A stretch of DNA of 64,000 nt. Source: Evernia prunastri. Taxonomy: Eukaryota > Ascomycota > Lecanoromycetes > Lecanorales > Parmeliaceae. Shown here one piece after another: positions 22,514 to 33,138 of the stretch. The DNA lies in assembly GCA_003184365.1 (NCBI GenBank), contig NKYR01000003.1, positions 310,001 through 374,000 on the forward strand. Direction: 5' to 3'. Every line of letters starts with the position of its first letter. Positions within the stretch are counted from its first letter, which is position 1. The notes under the pieces were generated by a model. The model was not told the DNA's origin, made no database searches, and saw only the letters and a program-made list of their open reading frames with translations. The position numbers and the translations under genes are program-made.

Positions 22514-23832
22514 ATGTCGGACACTCACAACATTGTCATCCTAGGAGGCTCGTACTCAGGACTAGGCGTTGCCCATGGCCTCCTCAAAGCTCTCCCCCGC
22601 CTCAAAACGCAAACGGGGAAATCCTACAAGGTCACCATGATCTCCAACAGCACCCATTTCTGGTTCTCTGTTGGCGCCCCTCGTGCCATGTTCATACCCT
22701 TTCCTAAAGACATCATGGACTCCTTCATTCCCATAGAGAAGGGCTTCAAACAATATCCCTCGGAGCTTTTCGACTTTGTGCATGCAGAGATCACAGGCGT
22801 GGAGACGGAAAAGAAGACGGTGCTCTACAAATTGAAGAACGAGAAGGATGAGACGGCACCCAACAGCAATACCATGTCCTACGACAGCCTTGTTCTTGCA
22901 ACAGGCTCTAAAGGTCCTAGCGCACTCTACAGCTACCACGGCTCACACATCCCCACACTCAACGCCTACAAAGACATCCAGTCCCGCCTCCCCTCTGCCC
23001 AGAGCATAGTGATTGTTGGCGGTGGTACTGCTGGCACTGAGACAGCGGGCGAGATCGGCCACCTTCACGGCAAAAAGTCCTCATCTCCGAAAGACATTAC
23101 AATCCTTTCCGGCCACGAACGTCTGCTCAAGGGCCTCCGTCCTTCCATAGGCCAACGTGCGCAAGAGATCGTGGAAGGGATGGGTGTCAAGGTCGAGCAC
23201 AACCTTCAGTTCAAAGACAGTACTGACCTCGGCAATGGTACCACTAAGGTCATGCTGAGTGATGGCTCAGCCCGCATCGTCGACATGCTTATCATCGCTA
23301 CCGGCCGCAAGCCTGCCTCTTCATACCTTCCTTCCTCCCTGCTCGACGATCAGGGTCGCGTTGTGTGCGACGAATATACACGCGTTCCTTCGCTCAAGAA
23401 TGTGTGGGTGACTGGCGATATGGCACAGAATTCTCCGGGTGGCATCATGTATATCAACTTCGCCGTACCTACTACCGTTGGCAACATCGTGGCTGAGGTG
23501 GGTGGGAAGGGGAAGCCAAAGGTGTACAAGCCCTTGACCACGAAGGAGACTCAGTTGGTGCCGGTAGGACCGAATCATGGGGTCGGGGCGTTGTTTGGGT
23601 GGTGGCTTCCTAGTGCGGCGGTGAGGATGATGAAGGGGAAGACGATGTTCTTCCCAACCGCTATCAAGGTACGTGAGTTCGGAGCATGAATTCCTTTGTG
23701 GAAACGAAATCCCGAGCATAAAGACGTGACTGGAGTAGTATTTTGCGGAGAGGGATCAAGGCTCGAGAACACTCTTAAGATGAGAATGCTGACCGCCACA
23801 TCTTCATGCAGACCGTCATGGGCAATGTCTGA
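22514..23832 (+). CDS. AIF/AMID-like FAD-dependent NAD(P)H oxidoreductase
   Basis: Exon 1 (22514-23668) and a tiny last exon (23812-23832) across a 143-nt intron (GTACGT...CATGCAG) give 391 aa; the last residues become TVMGNV instead of reading into the intron. The start is the ATG at MSDTHNIVILGG rather than the upstream extension. It has the two dinucleotide-binding Gly motifs of the pyridine-nucleotide-disulphide fold, VILGGSYSGLGVAHGLL (FAD) and IVIVGGGTAGTETAGEIG (NAD(P)H), plus ATGSKGPS, ATGRKP and the FAD-binding VWVTGDMAQNSPGG. This fits the AIFM2/FSP1-like group that reduces quinones at membranes. No mitochondrial presequence is apparent, so a cytosolic or lipid-droplet location is likelier. 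Confidence 0.9.
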
Positions 23833-24436
23833 TGCAGCAAACCCGAATCTCACGATTGTCTATCTCCTTTGCTGTCAACGTATTGTTGTAGGTGGAAACG
23901 AGTGCATCACCATTGCGTGAAGGTGTTGTATGTGTACATTTAAGTCGTTGGAGCCTTTCTATGCGCGCTGCTTGCCAATACCCTGTACTACTTGCTTGCA
24001 TAAATAAATCAATCTAAGCCATTTTCTATGAGTACGACTACTAATATGTAGACATCGTATCGACCTTCTCTCAGCACAGATTTCTCCGTTGATGTTGAGT
24101 ATCGCATATAAGAGAGAGGAAGACGACTATCAAGCAACCTAGGGTAAGTCTCGAAAGCACGACGTCCGTTACTACTATTAAGTACCACCAAAGACTCCAG
24201 GTGCTCACTCCCGTGACATCTGAACCCATCTTTCTGATTCCGTTGAGCACAATCATTATACTCTCACTAGAATGCCAAAACGCTAGCCTCGCATTCAAAA
24301 ATGACGACATTGCAAACGGCCAAGGAACCCCATCTATCAAACTCGCAACTTATTTCCTCCCAAATCGTCCAAGCGTTCTACTCTCTACTCTCTCTACTCT
24401 TTTCTACCTTACATATCTCAACAGGCTCCATAAAGC
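23833..24436. other. Intergenic stretch, no gene supported
   Basis: Short frames only. A pyrimidine-rich stretch (24,375-24,410) lies directly upstream of the MAPEG gene start, a common feature of fungal promoters. Confidence 0.45.
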
Positions 24437-25094
24437 ATGTCCTTCATCCCCACCACCCCGGGCCTCTCCTTCTACGCCATCCCCGCCGCCTGGATCCTCG
24501 CCCTGCTCCCGCACGTCTACGCCGCCGCGGTCTACGAACGGGCCAGCTCGAAGAAGTTCGACAACACGCAGCCGCGCAGCTTCACCGACACCGTCGCCGC
24601 GGACCCGTCGCTGTCGAGGGCGACGAAGGATGTATGTTTGGGGATAATTTTTTTTCCCTTTGCGTTCATTCGTTGTTGACTTTTTTGTTGTTTTCCTTCT
24701 GCGTGTGTGCTCCCGAGTAGCGGATTGTGGGTTGTTTGAGGGGGCCAGATGAGCATGAGCATGTTCTTGCAATAATTGAAAAAAAAAAAGGTGGGCTAAT
24801 CGCACCCCCCAGACCATCATCCGCGCCGAAGGAGCGCAGCAGAACGGCTTCGAGAACCTCGGCATCTTCGCCGCCGGCGTCGTCGCGGGCAACGCGGCCG
24901 GCCTGGACGCGGGCTATCTGAATGCGCTGAGCGGGGCGTACATCGCCACCCGGGTCGTGTACAATCTGGTCTACATCAACAACACGACTAAAGGGTTGGC
25001 GAGCGTGAGGTCGGGCGTTTATGTGGCGGGGTCGGTGCTGGTCTTCGCTATGTTTGTGGGCGCGGGGAATGCGGTGAGGAGGGCTGTGGTTTAG
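24437..25094 (+). CDS. MAPEG-family membrane protein
   Basis: Two exons (24437-24631, 24813-25094) separated by a 181-nt intron give 158 aa, the usual MAPEG length. MAPEG proteins (microsomal glutathione S-transferase/leukotriene synthase relatives) are four-helix membrane proteins acting on eicosanoids, lipid peroxides or xenobiotics. The sequence shows YAIPAAWILALLPHVYAA, then TIIRAEGAQQNGFENLGIFA (matching the family RxxxAHxNxxEN region, here A-x-QNGFEN), AGVVAGNAAGL, YIATRVVYNLVYI (R/Y helix) and VYVAGSVLVFAMFVGAG. The intron contains T-rich and 11-nt poly-A tracts. The His of the usual AHxN is Gln here, so catalytic glutathione chemistry is uncertain. Confidence 0.88.
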
Positions 25095-27508
25095 AGGGTG
25101 GGGGGGTAGGAGAGGAAAGGGGGGGGGAGAGGGAGGGGTGGATAGAGGAGGAGCCTTGGCCGCGTTTTTTTGGCTTTGGTTAGTCAAGTCGAGGCATTCC
25201 ATTTTTCGTCAGTCCCGGAATGATCGGTACACGGAATCGTTTCTCTGTCACAACGTATATCATTTCCATAGATACCCATATACCACCAACTCGGCCTTTA
25301 GGGGGATTTCCGTGGTGTCTAGCTTTCTTCAAACCAAGGACTTGTTTCCGTATCGTCACCAGGTTGCCGAAAGTAGATCCGTGGATAGGCAAGAACCTGG
25401 CGGTGGAATAGCTGCGTAGCGCTTCCAGTGCGCAACCGCTATGTAAACGCCCGGGGTTTATTCAGGATCGTATGATATGGTTTGGCTCATGTCACAGAGT
25501 ACAACGCTATGCTGAAGCGCTGCCGCTGAGTCTTATAGAGTAGAAACTTACTATCCTACGATTTCCTTGCTGCGCGTACTTCATGTGCACAGCTACTCGG
25601 GATGAGATGGCATATCCTGGGGTATGATTAGCGTGGAAGTATGTGTGCAGCAGCACTCATTTGGACTATCCGGCTATGTTGTCCCCTGCAGTCAGTGTCC
25701 TCTGCGATCCTCTTTTTTTGCGGAAATCCAAAGTAGGGTGCCTTGTTCGTCCTTTTTCAACAAGTAGCGCACATCTTAGAAGTAGGACTGGTCGTCCGAA
25801 GTTAGAGGATCTTGGCGTTGCTTGTCCCCGACGACGCCTGCTTGACTTGTCGGCTTGTAGCTTATTACGCAGCAATCTTGAGACCTGGCTAGCTGGTGAA
25901 CAGGCCGCGATGTGTCATTTGTTCCGTCCGGTCCCCGTATGCGGCACTTTTGGCCTCTCTGTTGGCTTCTCTTGCATGCTTTGTTGTATCCAATATCTTA
26001 CAACCACATTGGATTGTAATCGTGTCTGCGAGCGGACCGGGAAGCAGCTGTGAGTAGAGTGAGGCTTTCATGAACTCCGAGTATCATCGAGATGTGGTGG
26101 TGTCAGAGCGGCTAGCTTGGGCGATGCGCTGTGGAAAGCCTGTACTGCTGAAAGCCGCGCTGCGCTCGCTGACACGGTAGAAGACAAGGAGAAGAATGTG
26201 TGATCTGGATCAAGAGGGTTGCCGACAGGATAAGTGAAACGATGGAGTGTATACCGCTGAAGGCTAGGGCCTGCATTAACATTGTTTTCGATTAGTATAC
26301 GGAGCCATGAAAACGGGAGTTACTGAGACTACAGCAGAAGCCTACTGTTCTGTCTCTATTCTTTGGATGGATACACGCTGTAAGTTCTTATTTGAATGCG
26401 AGCTCCCCAGCGCTGCAATGTCACGAGTCCAACAGTTGGAAATAAACAGAGGGGGCGATCGAGCCGTCAATGAAGCCCGACGAACCCAGATTGCATGTTA
26501 CTGCAAGAAGGAGTATAAAGAAGGAATGAACAATTCAGCTCAAGAAATCGTACCAAATCATGCTTAGGAAATAAGACTGACCAGAAGCCGGAGAATAACG
26601 AATACGAAATATCCTTGGCTTCATGTCTCGGAGTTTTGATGAGTTGTTGAAAGAGTGAAGTAATTATTTTAATTAATTAAAATATATATATTGAAATAGG
26701 TGGATTTTTCGCAGATGGAAAGACCACCGTTTAGCTCAACAAATAGCCCGGGACAAATGTCCGCTATGTCGCGCTATGAGCTCTATTGGTGTGCGAAGCC
26801 CCTTCGTTGATCCACACTGATCTTCCTACGGGATTAGCAAGACTTATGTCCATCTAACATTCCTTTTTTGGATTTTTCAGGTCCTTGGTTCGATCCGCCT
26901 CGATGTTTCTTTTTTTTTTGACCCACACTTTTTCTACTTTCTTTTCTTTTTCTTTTCTTTTCTTTTCTTCTTACCCCTTTGCTACACCAACTAGGCTTCT
27001 CCGTTAATCCTACCATATGGAAGTCCGTACAACACGCAATTAGAAGAAAAGATGTGTGCAACTATTGTCAACAAATATCGATGGTTTTGCCCTTGGTAGT
27101 GTACTATCTATCATACACACCACCTTTCGCCCACCATCGCTAAATCAAGGGATCAATGCAGGGAGAGACCCACTGCTACTACTATAGGTTCACAATAAAC
27201 ACTAGGCTTCTAGCCTATCTGCAAGTAAGACTCTTCCCTGCCTCTGTCGTCTTCTCGCCTCCGGATTCAGCTCCAGCCATCTCCAACGACGCTTCCAGCC
27301 GGGCAGTCCTATCTCTTTCTGCTCTCAGCTCACGTTCCAACTGAGCAATCCTCTCTTTCGCCTGTTTCAGCCTTCCATCCTGGGCCTTCATTTTGTGTTC
27401 TGCCTCATTTCTTGCTTTCATGTAGTCAGCCACGTTCGGCTTAGCTCTCCTCAACTCGCGAGCATCTCGTTCTGCAGCCTTCAACTGGCCATGTTGGCTG
27501 TTCCATCG
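25095..27508. other. Gene-poor stretch with low-complexity tracts
   Basis: Over 2 kb without a supportable gene on either strand, apart from the coiled-coil read-through frame at 27,215-27,508 described with the next gene. It holds a G-rich run (25,098-25,140), an 18-bp perfect AT palindrome ATTTTAATTAATTAAAAT (26,666-26,683) and a CTTTT microsatellite (about 26,930-26,970). Confidence 0.5.
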
Positions 27509-28714
27509 TTACTCTGCTTGGCTTTTTGCCCGCTTGTGGTCCTCGATTTGCCGCTCCGCGGCAGCAAGCTTTGCCTCCAGTTCCTCAACCCGTTCTGTTT
27601 GTTTGACTATTTTGGCGTCTTGGGCTGAAGGTTCAGATTCCTTGGCTGGTTGGTGCTCGTCTGTTGTCGCTAATGGCTTGGGATCTGTAGAGGGTTCGGG
27701 CTCCGAGGCTTGGTCTTTTTGACTATCAGCATGGCGATCAAAACAGGTAAGCAGCCTTCATGGACTCACACATCTGGGTTCCTGAGCCTTCGGCTTCCAC
27801 AAATCTGACGGTCTTCTTCCTCTTCGACTGTTGCCTTCGGCCCTCGCCAGACTCGGCTTCAGTGTCACCCGCGGGCGAGACCCCACGCTTCTTCGACAAT
27901 GTTTCGGTAACAGCCCTTTTTGCTTCTTTAAATTCATCATCCGTCACCTTTTTGGCCTGCATTCAATCCAGTCAGATCCCGTCCAAGACTGTCGCCATCG
28001 GGGACCTACCTCTTCCAGTTTTGCCTTTCTCTCAACCTCATCCACAAAATCGTAGACTTCTCGAATCAAGAGTCGCCACAAACGTTCCATCAACGTAAGA
28101 GTCAAGGATTTGCCTGGATTCGCAGCTAGGACCTTCTTCGCAAGTTCTAAGAAGAAGACGTCGTAGAGCGGCATGAGCTGAACTTCCGGAAGGATATACT
28201 CCCATTCACGGTTGCCCAAAAGAATCATTCCATCATCCTTCTTTTCCTCTCTGCTGAGTCTGCGAGGAAATGACCAGATCTCTGCTGACTTTTGGCGCGC
28301 CCGTTTGGCTGTGAAGGCATCGGCATCGAGTCGTTTCTGCCAGTATATCTCATACTTCGGGGAGTGCGCCTGCTTAGCGTTAGCATCTTCAGGTCCTATG
28401 AGCAGACGTGACAGCGTATAATCTCTCGTTACCTGGCCAATCAATCGACGCTTCTCGGGGTGATCCGTTGGGTATAACCTCCATATCTCGTCGATCCAGA
28501 AGAACTCTACCACAGGGCGGGTTATTACCTGACCAAGGGGTCTATTATTAATGCGGAACTGGGCCGAAAAATGGATGATGTTGTATTTTCGCTCTTCCAG
28601 GTGCTCCTTTGTGCATTCTAAACGTCGGATTCGGGGGTCCAGCTGGTCAAGCAAGGATGGGTAGCTGGCCAAGTTTGAAATCAGCTGAGTGTCTGACATA
28701 CTCAAAGACCTCAT
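27509..28714 (-). CDS. ANP-module coiled-coil family member A1 (unknown function)
   Basis: Four exons (28714-28433, 28369-28010, 27956-27772, 27722-27509) with introns of 63, 53 and 49 nt give 346 aa ending at a TAA (27511-27509). The N-terminal region contains KYNIIHFSAQF, LYPTDHPEKRRLIGQ and YEIYWQKRLDADAF. Next comes the module shared with four other loci here, FFLELAKKVLAANPGKSLTL followed by LWRLLIREVYDFVDEVERKAK. The rest is basic (KKTVRFVEAE), acidic/Pro-rich, then coiled coil (VEELEAKLAAAERQIEDHKR). Immediately beyond the TAA the same frame stays open to 27,215 with perfect coiled-coil sequence (AKERIAQLERELRAERDRTA), so the TAA may be a nonsense mutation. I do not recognise the family. 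Confidence 0.6.
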
Positions 28715-29639
28715 TTCAATACAAGGAGCCACAAGATTCTATGTTAGCATCTGTGCAGCGACGTGTAAGGTACCGCGATGTGGTGGGGGAAAAGTCGCAC
28801 TACTGAATGTGTTGAAAACAAGCGCGATGAAACAACCGCGTCAGTCTTCGCGATTTACAGCGAACTATAGAATCTTACAATACTATGGTCCGGCGATAAT
28901 CCGCAAGTTTTGGTTCAACTGGCTTTCTTTACGAAGTAAATATGGCGCGTCGAATGGATTTATGAGAGCCTACAGAGTCAGAAAACCACAACAATCACGG
29001 TCTCGAGCAAGAGCGAGGGCACTGCTTGGGCTCCAGCCTTTGGGGATTCTTCCGGATGGTACTGGAAGGTACTGCTTTAGCTTAGTCTGCAGCAGGCTCA
29101 GTAAGAAGTACACAGGGGTTTCTTCAACACAAGATAAGTGATCAAGGTCTTACGTGTCTAATTCGTGAGCTAACACTCTTTGCCGTTAGTCGCCCAGTAT
29201 CCCATATCTCGACGGCTTCATCATCATCCAAGCAAGCCACCGTGACTCTCAACATCAAAATCCTTGAATCAGGCTTCTTTCCTAGCCCCAACCGTCGCTA
29301 ATCTACGCAAGTATGTCGACTTTTCCGTATCCCGCATCCTGCGACCTCGAATCTTTGAAGATCTCCGCTCTAGTCCTCATGATTTAATATTGCCTGAGGC
29401 ACAATTACTCCCTCATAGTCCGCTGTGTGTGGCCGCCCAGTAAGTACTTCCTCCGGCCACGCCGTCATCTATACGGAACGTCCAGTGCCCGAACAAGCAC
29501 TCGTCGCCAAGCTCTGCGAGATCTTTCAGACGTTAGTAAAAGTGAAATCGTCACCAGCACCGGACACTCTTGAATCCGAGGTTTTGCAATTTCCAAAGCA
29601 GCACAAAAAAGTTGATCGAGCAACGACAACACGAACAGG
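28715..29639. other. Intergenic stretch, no gene supported
   Basis: Upstream of the A1 gene and before a possible plus-strand ORF. Only short or shadow frames were found. Confidence 0.4.
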
Positions 29640-30014
29640 ATGTCCCACGAACCCGTCACGCAGCCCGAAACCATAGATATATCGAGCGAGTTGGTGCGAG
29701 AGTCTCCGGTGTCATCGAATTGGTGGTTCAATCCTTTGCTTCCTCCTTCTCGTCTGGGGAATCTCGTTAACCACCTACAGTACCTCTTCGGATATAACAT
29801 CTGCATGAAGGCGTGGACGTGCGTAGCCGACAGAACTTTCCTCACCGAAGCACTTATACGCAATCAGAACTTCTCTCGATATCTCAGACAATTCGAAAGG
29901 AACGCGGTCGTGCTTGGATTCGAGGAGTCCGAATCATCGAGGGGAAAATGGACCATTGCCACTGATGCTGCGGGGAAAACGTCGGTCGCGTTGATTGTAG
30001 AGCCGCACTGGTAA
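29640..30014 (+). CDS. Possible 124-aa protein of unknown function
   Basis: ATG-initiated frame with balanced composition and plausible folding segments (SSNWWFNPLLPPSRLGNLVN, NFSRYLRQFERNAVVLGFEE, KWTIATDAAGKTSVALIVEP). No family recognised. The opposite strand is also open for part of this region (29,465-29,863), so strand choice is uncertain. Confidence 0.35.
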   Translation: MSHEPVTQPETIDISSELVRESPVSSNWWFNPLLPPSRLGNLVNHLQYLFGYNICMKAWTCVADRTFLTEALIRNQNFSRYLRQFERNAVVLGFEESESSRGKWTIATDAAGKTSVALIVEPHW

Positions 30015-30487
30015 AAAAGGGACATCGAAAAGATATGGACGGATTTCGGTTTGCGTGTTCGCGAAAGGTCTGTTCTGCCTACCTGCTCGCTCGCGGTTTC
30101 CTTGCCCACGCACGCCAACTAGACCTCGTACTAGGTGCCTGTCCTTCGTTAGAAACACTGCAAATATGCTGGCCAGAGAAGATTCCAGGTGACTTTGTGT
30201 CGTGTCTACAGTCATCGTTGGTATCTCATATTATTTGCGTCATGATTCACCGGCATGCTTGCACACATACGAGATCTTGCCCATCATAGTGTCCATTGGT
30301 CTTCTTACCCATGTTCAGAGACCAAGTATGTGCGGCAATCTATCTCCTTGTACTACTACCTCATCTATGCAAACAGCAGCAGATGCTTGACCACCCCGCA
30401 TGAAGCCCTTTAAAGCAGAGACTCCATACCACTACCCTGCCATCAACACTTGAGCACATTGAATAAGGAGGCCGTCAGTGGAGTGCT

Positions 30488-31566
30488 TCAAGCCTGTCCA
30501 TCATCTGCGCCCCAACCCTCCAATGACTCCGCGAGTTTGGCATTCCTGAGCACCTGCCACTCGACAAGCTTCGTATTATCAGCCATTTCCTCGTGCAGCA
30601 TACGGTGTAGAAGATCCCTCTGTGCCTTGTATCTCGTAGCTTTGGCTAGAGCGTCGGCGATGCTTTGCTTCTCCTCAGGTTTGACACTGGTTTGGTTTTT
30701 CTCGGCCTTGGTACTGCCCTGCATTCTCTCTGTTTCTGTATCCCTCTGGTCCTTCTCCACCTTGATACTGTTCTGCTCACCCAGGAAGTCTCCCTTCAAC
30801 GCAGCGACCTCATACTGCGCCTTATCGGCTTTCGACTGCCACTCAGCCAATCCCTCTTGGAGAGCAGCCATGTCCGCGGCCGGTCCCTCCACGGACCACC
30901 CGTATCTGTCCCTCCACAGCTTCAGCTCCCGTGCCGCATCCGCGGCCCTCCGCTCCGCGCTGATCAGGTTGCCTTTCTGGCTCTTGATCAGGTGGTCGGC
31001 GTAGCCCTGCGCGTGCTTGGCGTCCTTTTGGGCTTTGCCCGTGGCCTTTTCGCAGTTCTTGGCGTGTTTCTCCAGCTTTTGGAGCTCGTCCTTCAGCTTT
31101 TGGTTCTCGGCCGTCAGTCTCTGGTTGCTGGTGAACAGATTTTCCAGGGTGGCTCTGTGGTCGCGTAGCTGACGTTCCGCGCTGTCCTTTGCTTGCAGGT
31201 GGTCTGCGGCTTTGCGCTCGGCCACGGCGGCCCGTTTGAGTGCGTCCGTGAGGGTGTCCGGTGCAGGTTGCTGTTTTGGTCCCGTGCCGTTGTTGCCGGG
31301 AGCTTGCCAACTGTGATCGGGCCGGAACGGGGCTGTGGGGGGTTGAGGAGAGGTGTTGGCGTTGGGGTACGGTTTAGCGGTTAGGTTTGAGGAAGTGGAA
31401 TTGGAGAGCGAGGGATTCGAGAACCCTCCATACTGGAAAAAATCCGCTACTTGAAAGTCAGCAGGCTGTGTAGAAACAGGCAAGGGCCATGCCAAAGCTT
31501 ACAAGCCTGAGCTCTCCCCTTGTTTGGCTGTCCCTGTTCAGACCCGAATCCCATCTCACGTGACAT
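30488..31566 (-). CDS. Coiled-coil protein of unknown function
   Basis: A short first exon (31566-31503, MSREMGFGSEQGQPNKG) is joined by a 56-nt intron (GTAAGC, CTGAC branch, AGTAG) to a long exon (31446-30488), 340 aa in total, phase consistent. Residues 22-110 are Asn/Pro/Ser-rich (SNSTSSNLTAKPYPNANTSP). From about 110 to 320 the protein is almost continuous charged helix with heptad character (ERKAADHLQAKDSAERQLRD, RLTAENQKLKDELQKLEKHA). A YGWSVEGPAADMAAL break lies mid-coil. No transmembrane segment, DNA-binding motif or known domain is visible. It may be one of the accessory coiled-coil proteins typical of this window. Confidence 0.6.
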
Positions 31567-32421
31567 TCTGCGTTTGTTGATTGAAGTCGTTATGCTGTTC
31601 TGGAATGTCGAGGGTTTATTTGAGATCTTTCAGATCCTTGTATTAGCCATCGCCTTGAACTCAACCGTGGGCTGTGACTCGTAGCTTACTTCTCGGTTCG
31701 GGGCGTGACTCTCAGCTTTGATAGCTATGGTTGTAGCAGAGGTGTTGAGGTGAGCGGATGTCATTGACAATTTTAGTACCTCCCAGTAAACTGGGCTACC
31801 CAGGGTTGTTGAAGGGGACTATGAAGAGACTTAGCAGTCGTGTTAGAGAAATTGGTGAACCTAAACTATGAGAGGCATTTTCGGCGCTACTTATTACCGG
31901 AAAGATGAAGCGCGGAGGCGTGTTTGTTTCTTTGAGACTGTGTTGAAATGACAAAGCTTACACAAAGCGCTCCAGAGACACGCGTTTGCCTAACCCCACC
32001 TCCTCCAACCTTTCACAATCAAGCAGTGATGAGCAGGACGAAACCTTTGCTCGATCCTTTCCCCTCTTCTTCCGCAGAAGAAAGTACAAATGTTCAAAAA
32101 GCAATCGAAGCCAACAAGACTCGAATTATGACTACGTGTACTTCAAGATCTCTTAAGAAGATTTGGGCTACGTAGATGGTATACGGAAGCCTGACACCAA
32201 TGCTCCCTGTACCCGAGACATGCCACACTACGGTCGATCAATGCCTTACATCAAATCAGGGTGCTGTAAGATCCCTAAGCCAACTAGCGTATCCTTACTT
32301 GCTGACCTTTGAGAAGGTGTTTCAAACGAGCCAAAAGCGTTCATGGTCTCCAAGGATCCGGTGAGATTTGTTACGCTGTTGGTTCAGCACGATCTATCAG
32401 AGCAGAAACCGCCACAGTCTT

Positions 32422-32457
32422 ACACCCATACATCAGTAGACACCCATACATCAGTAG
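32422..32457. repeat. 18-bp tandem duplication
   Basis: ACACCCATACATCAGTAG occurs twice back to back (32,422-32,439 and 32,440-32,457), just beyond the 3' end of the gene at 32,466. Confidence 0.7.
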
Positions 32458-32465
32458 AGATGTTT

Positions 32466-33138
32466 CTATGATTCCAGCTGTTGAGGTCGATTTGAGCGCT
32501 CAGACAAATCGCGGTTGCAGAAATGCTCTCTCTCGGACATCCTTCTAACAACCTTTTCCGAACCTTCATAGTTTTCAGCCAACCATGCACACTCTTTCCG
32601 CAGCCACCCTGTCTTAGGGTCTATCATAGAACCCATGCTCTCCGATCCACTCATGGTTTTCGTCCTCTGTCCCTGGCTTACCATCGCCTTGGCCGCCGTC
32701 AACCGCACTCCAGAGCGTTGCCAGCAATGGAATTTCCATGCGCAGTTTATCAACACCGACACGGACATTAAAGATCTTGCCGCTTGAACGAACAATTTGA
32801 TCTCTTTGGAAGAAGGTGCGCGCCTTCTTCGACTAAAAAGCGCCGATGTACGGAACATGACGGTCCTTGAAGACAGTTTCTGATGTATGGTGACATACCT
32901 CTGAATCTGGCCAGTTCGTTTGATTTACTAGCTCAAATCGATTCAAGCAAGTACCATTTCTCTGCAGGACACCTGTATGGACCAGGCAGACAAAGACAGG
33001 ATCGACGACTCGATGGGTGGGGATCTTGGGCAGATCGGAGGTGCCGTTAGTGCCCGGTCCGAGAACGCCCCTTGACACGCATACGTGATAGAAGCTCAAG
33101 GGCACGCTAGCTGTTCGAGAATTGGACGCCGCCAGCAT
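32466..33138 (-). CDS. Three-exon protein of unknown function, 177 aa
   Basis: Exons 33138-32899, 32832-32682 and 32608-32466 with introns of 66 nt (GTATGT...TTTTTAG) and 73 nt (GTAAGC...CTAAGACAG); all three phases agree, which is strong support because neither intron keeps a continuous frame. The N-terminal part (MLAASNSRTASVPLSFYHVC, HRVVDPVFVCLVHTGVL) is neutral to hydrophobic. The middle (ARTFFQRDQIVRSSGKIFNV) and end (WLRKECAWLAENYEGSEKVV) are charged helices. I recognise no domain. The ATG at 33138 is the first in frame. It lies alone in a gene-poor stretch. Confidence 0.55.

Noticed and set aside
24404..25202. Minus-strand frames of 162 and 178 codons over the MAPEG locus
   Set aside because: They are Pro/Arg/His-rich antisense of GC-rich coding sequence; the plus strand has the MAPEG motifs and an in-phase intron.
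26880..26930. GGTTCGATCCG B-box-like word before a T-run
   Set aside because: No T-stem pairing and no matching upstream half; the region is low-complexity.
28370..28432. 63-nt segment of A1 as coding sequence (it keeps the frame open)
   Set aside because: Treated as an intron because it has a GTAACG donor, GCTAACG branch and CAG acceptor, and A2 and A3 align without it; retention would still be in frame.
30843..31310. 155-codon Arg/Gly/Gln-rich minus-strand frame inside the 30.5 kb gene
   Set aside because: Same strand, different frame from the coiled-coil exon; repetitive shadow composition.
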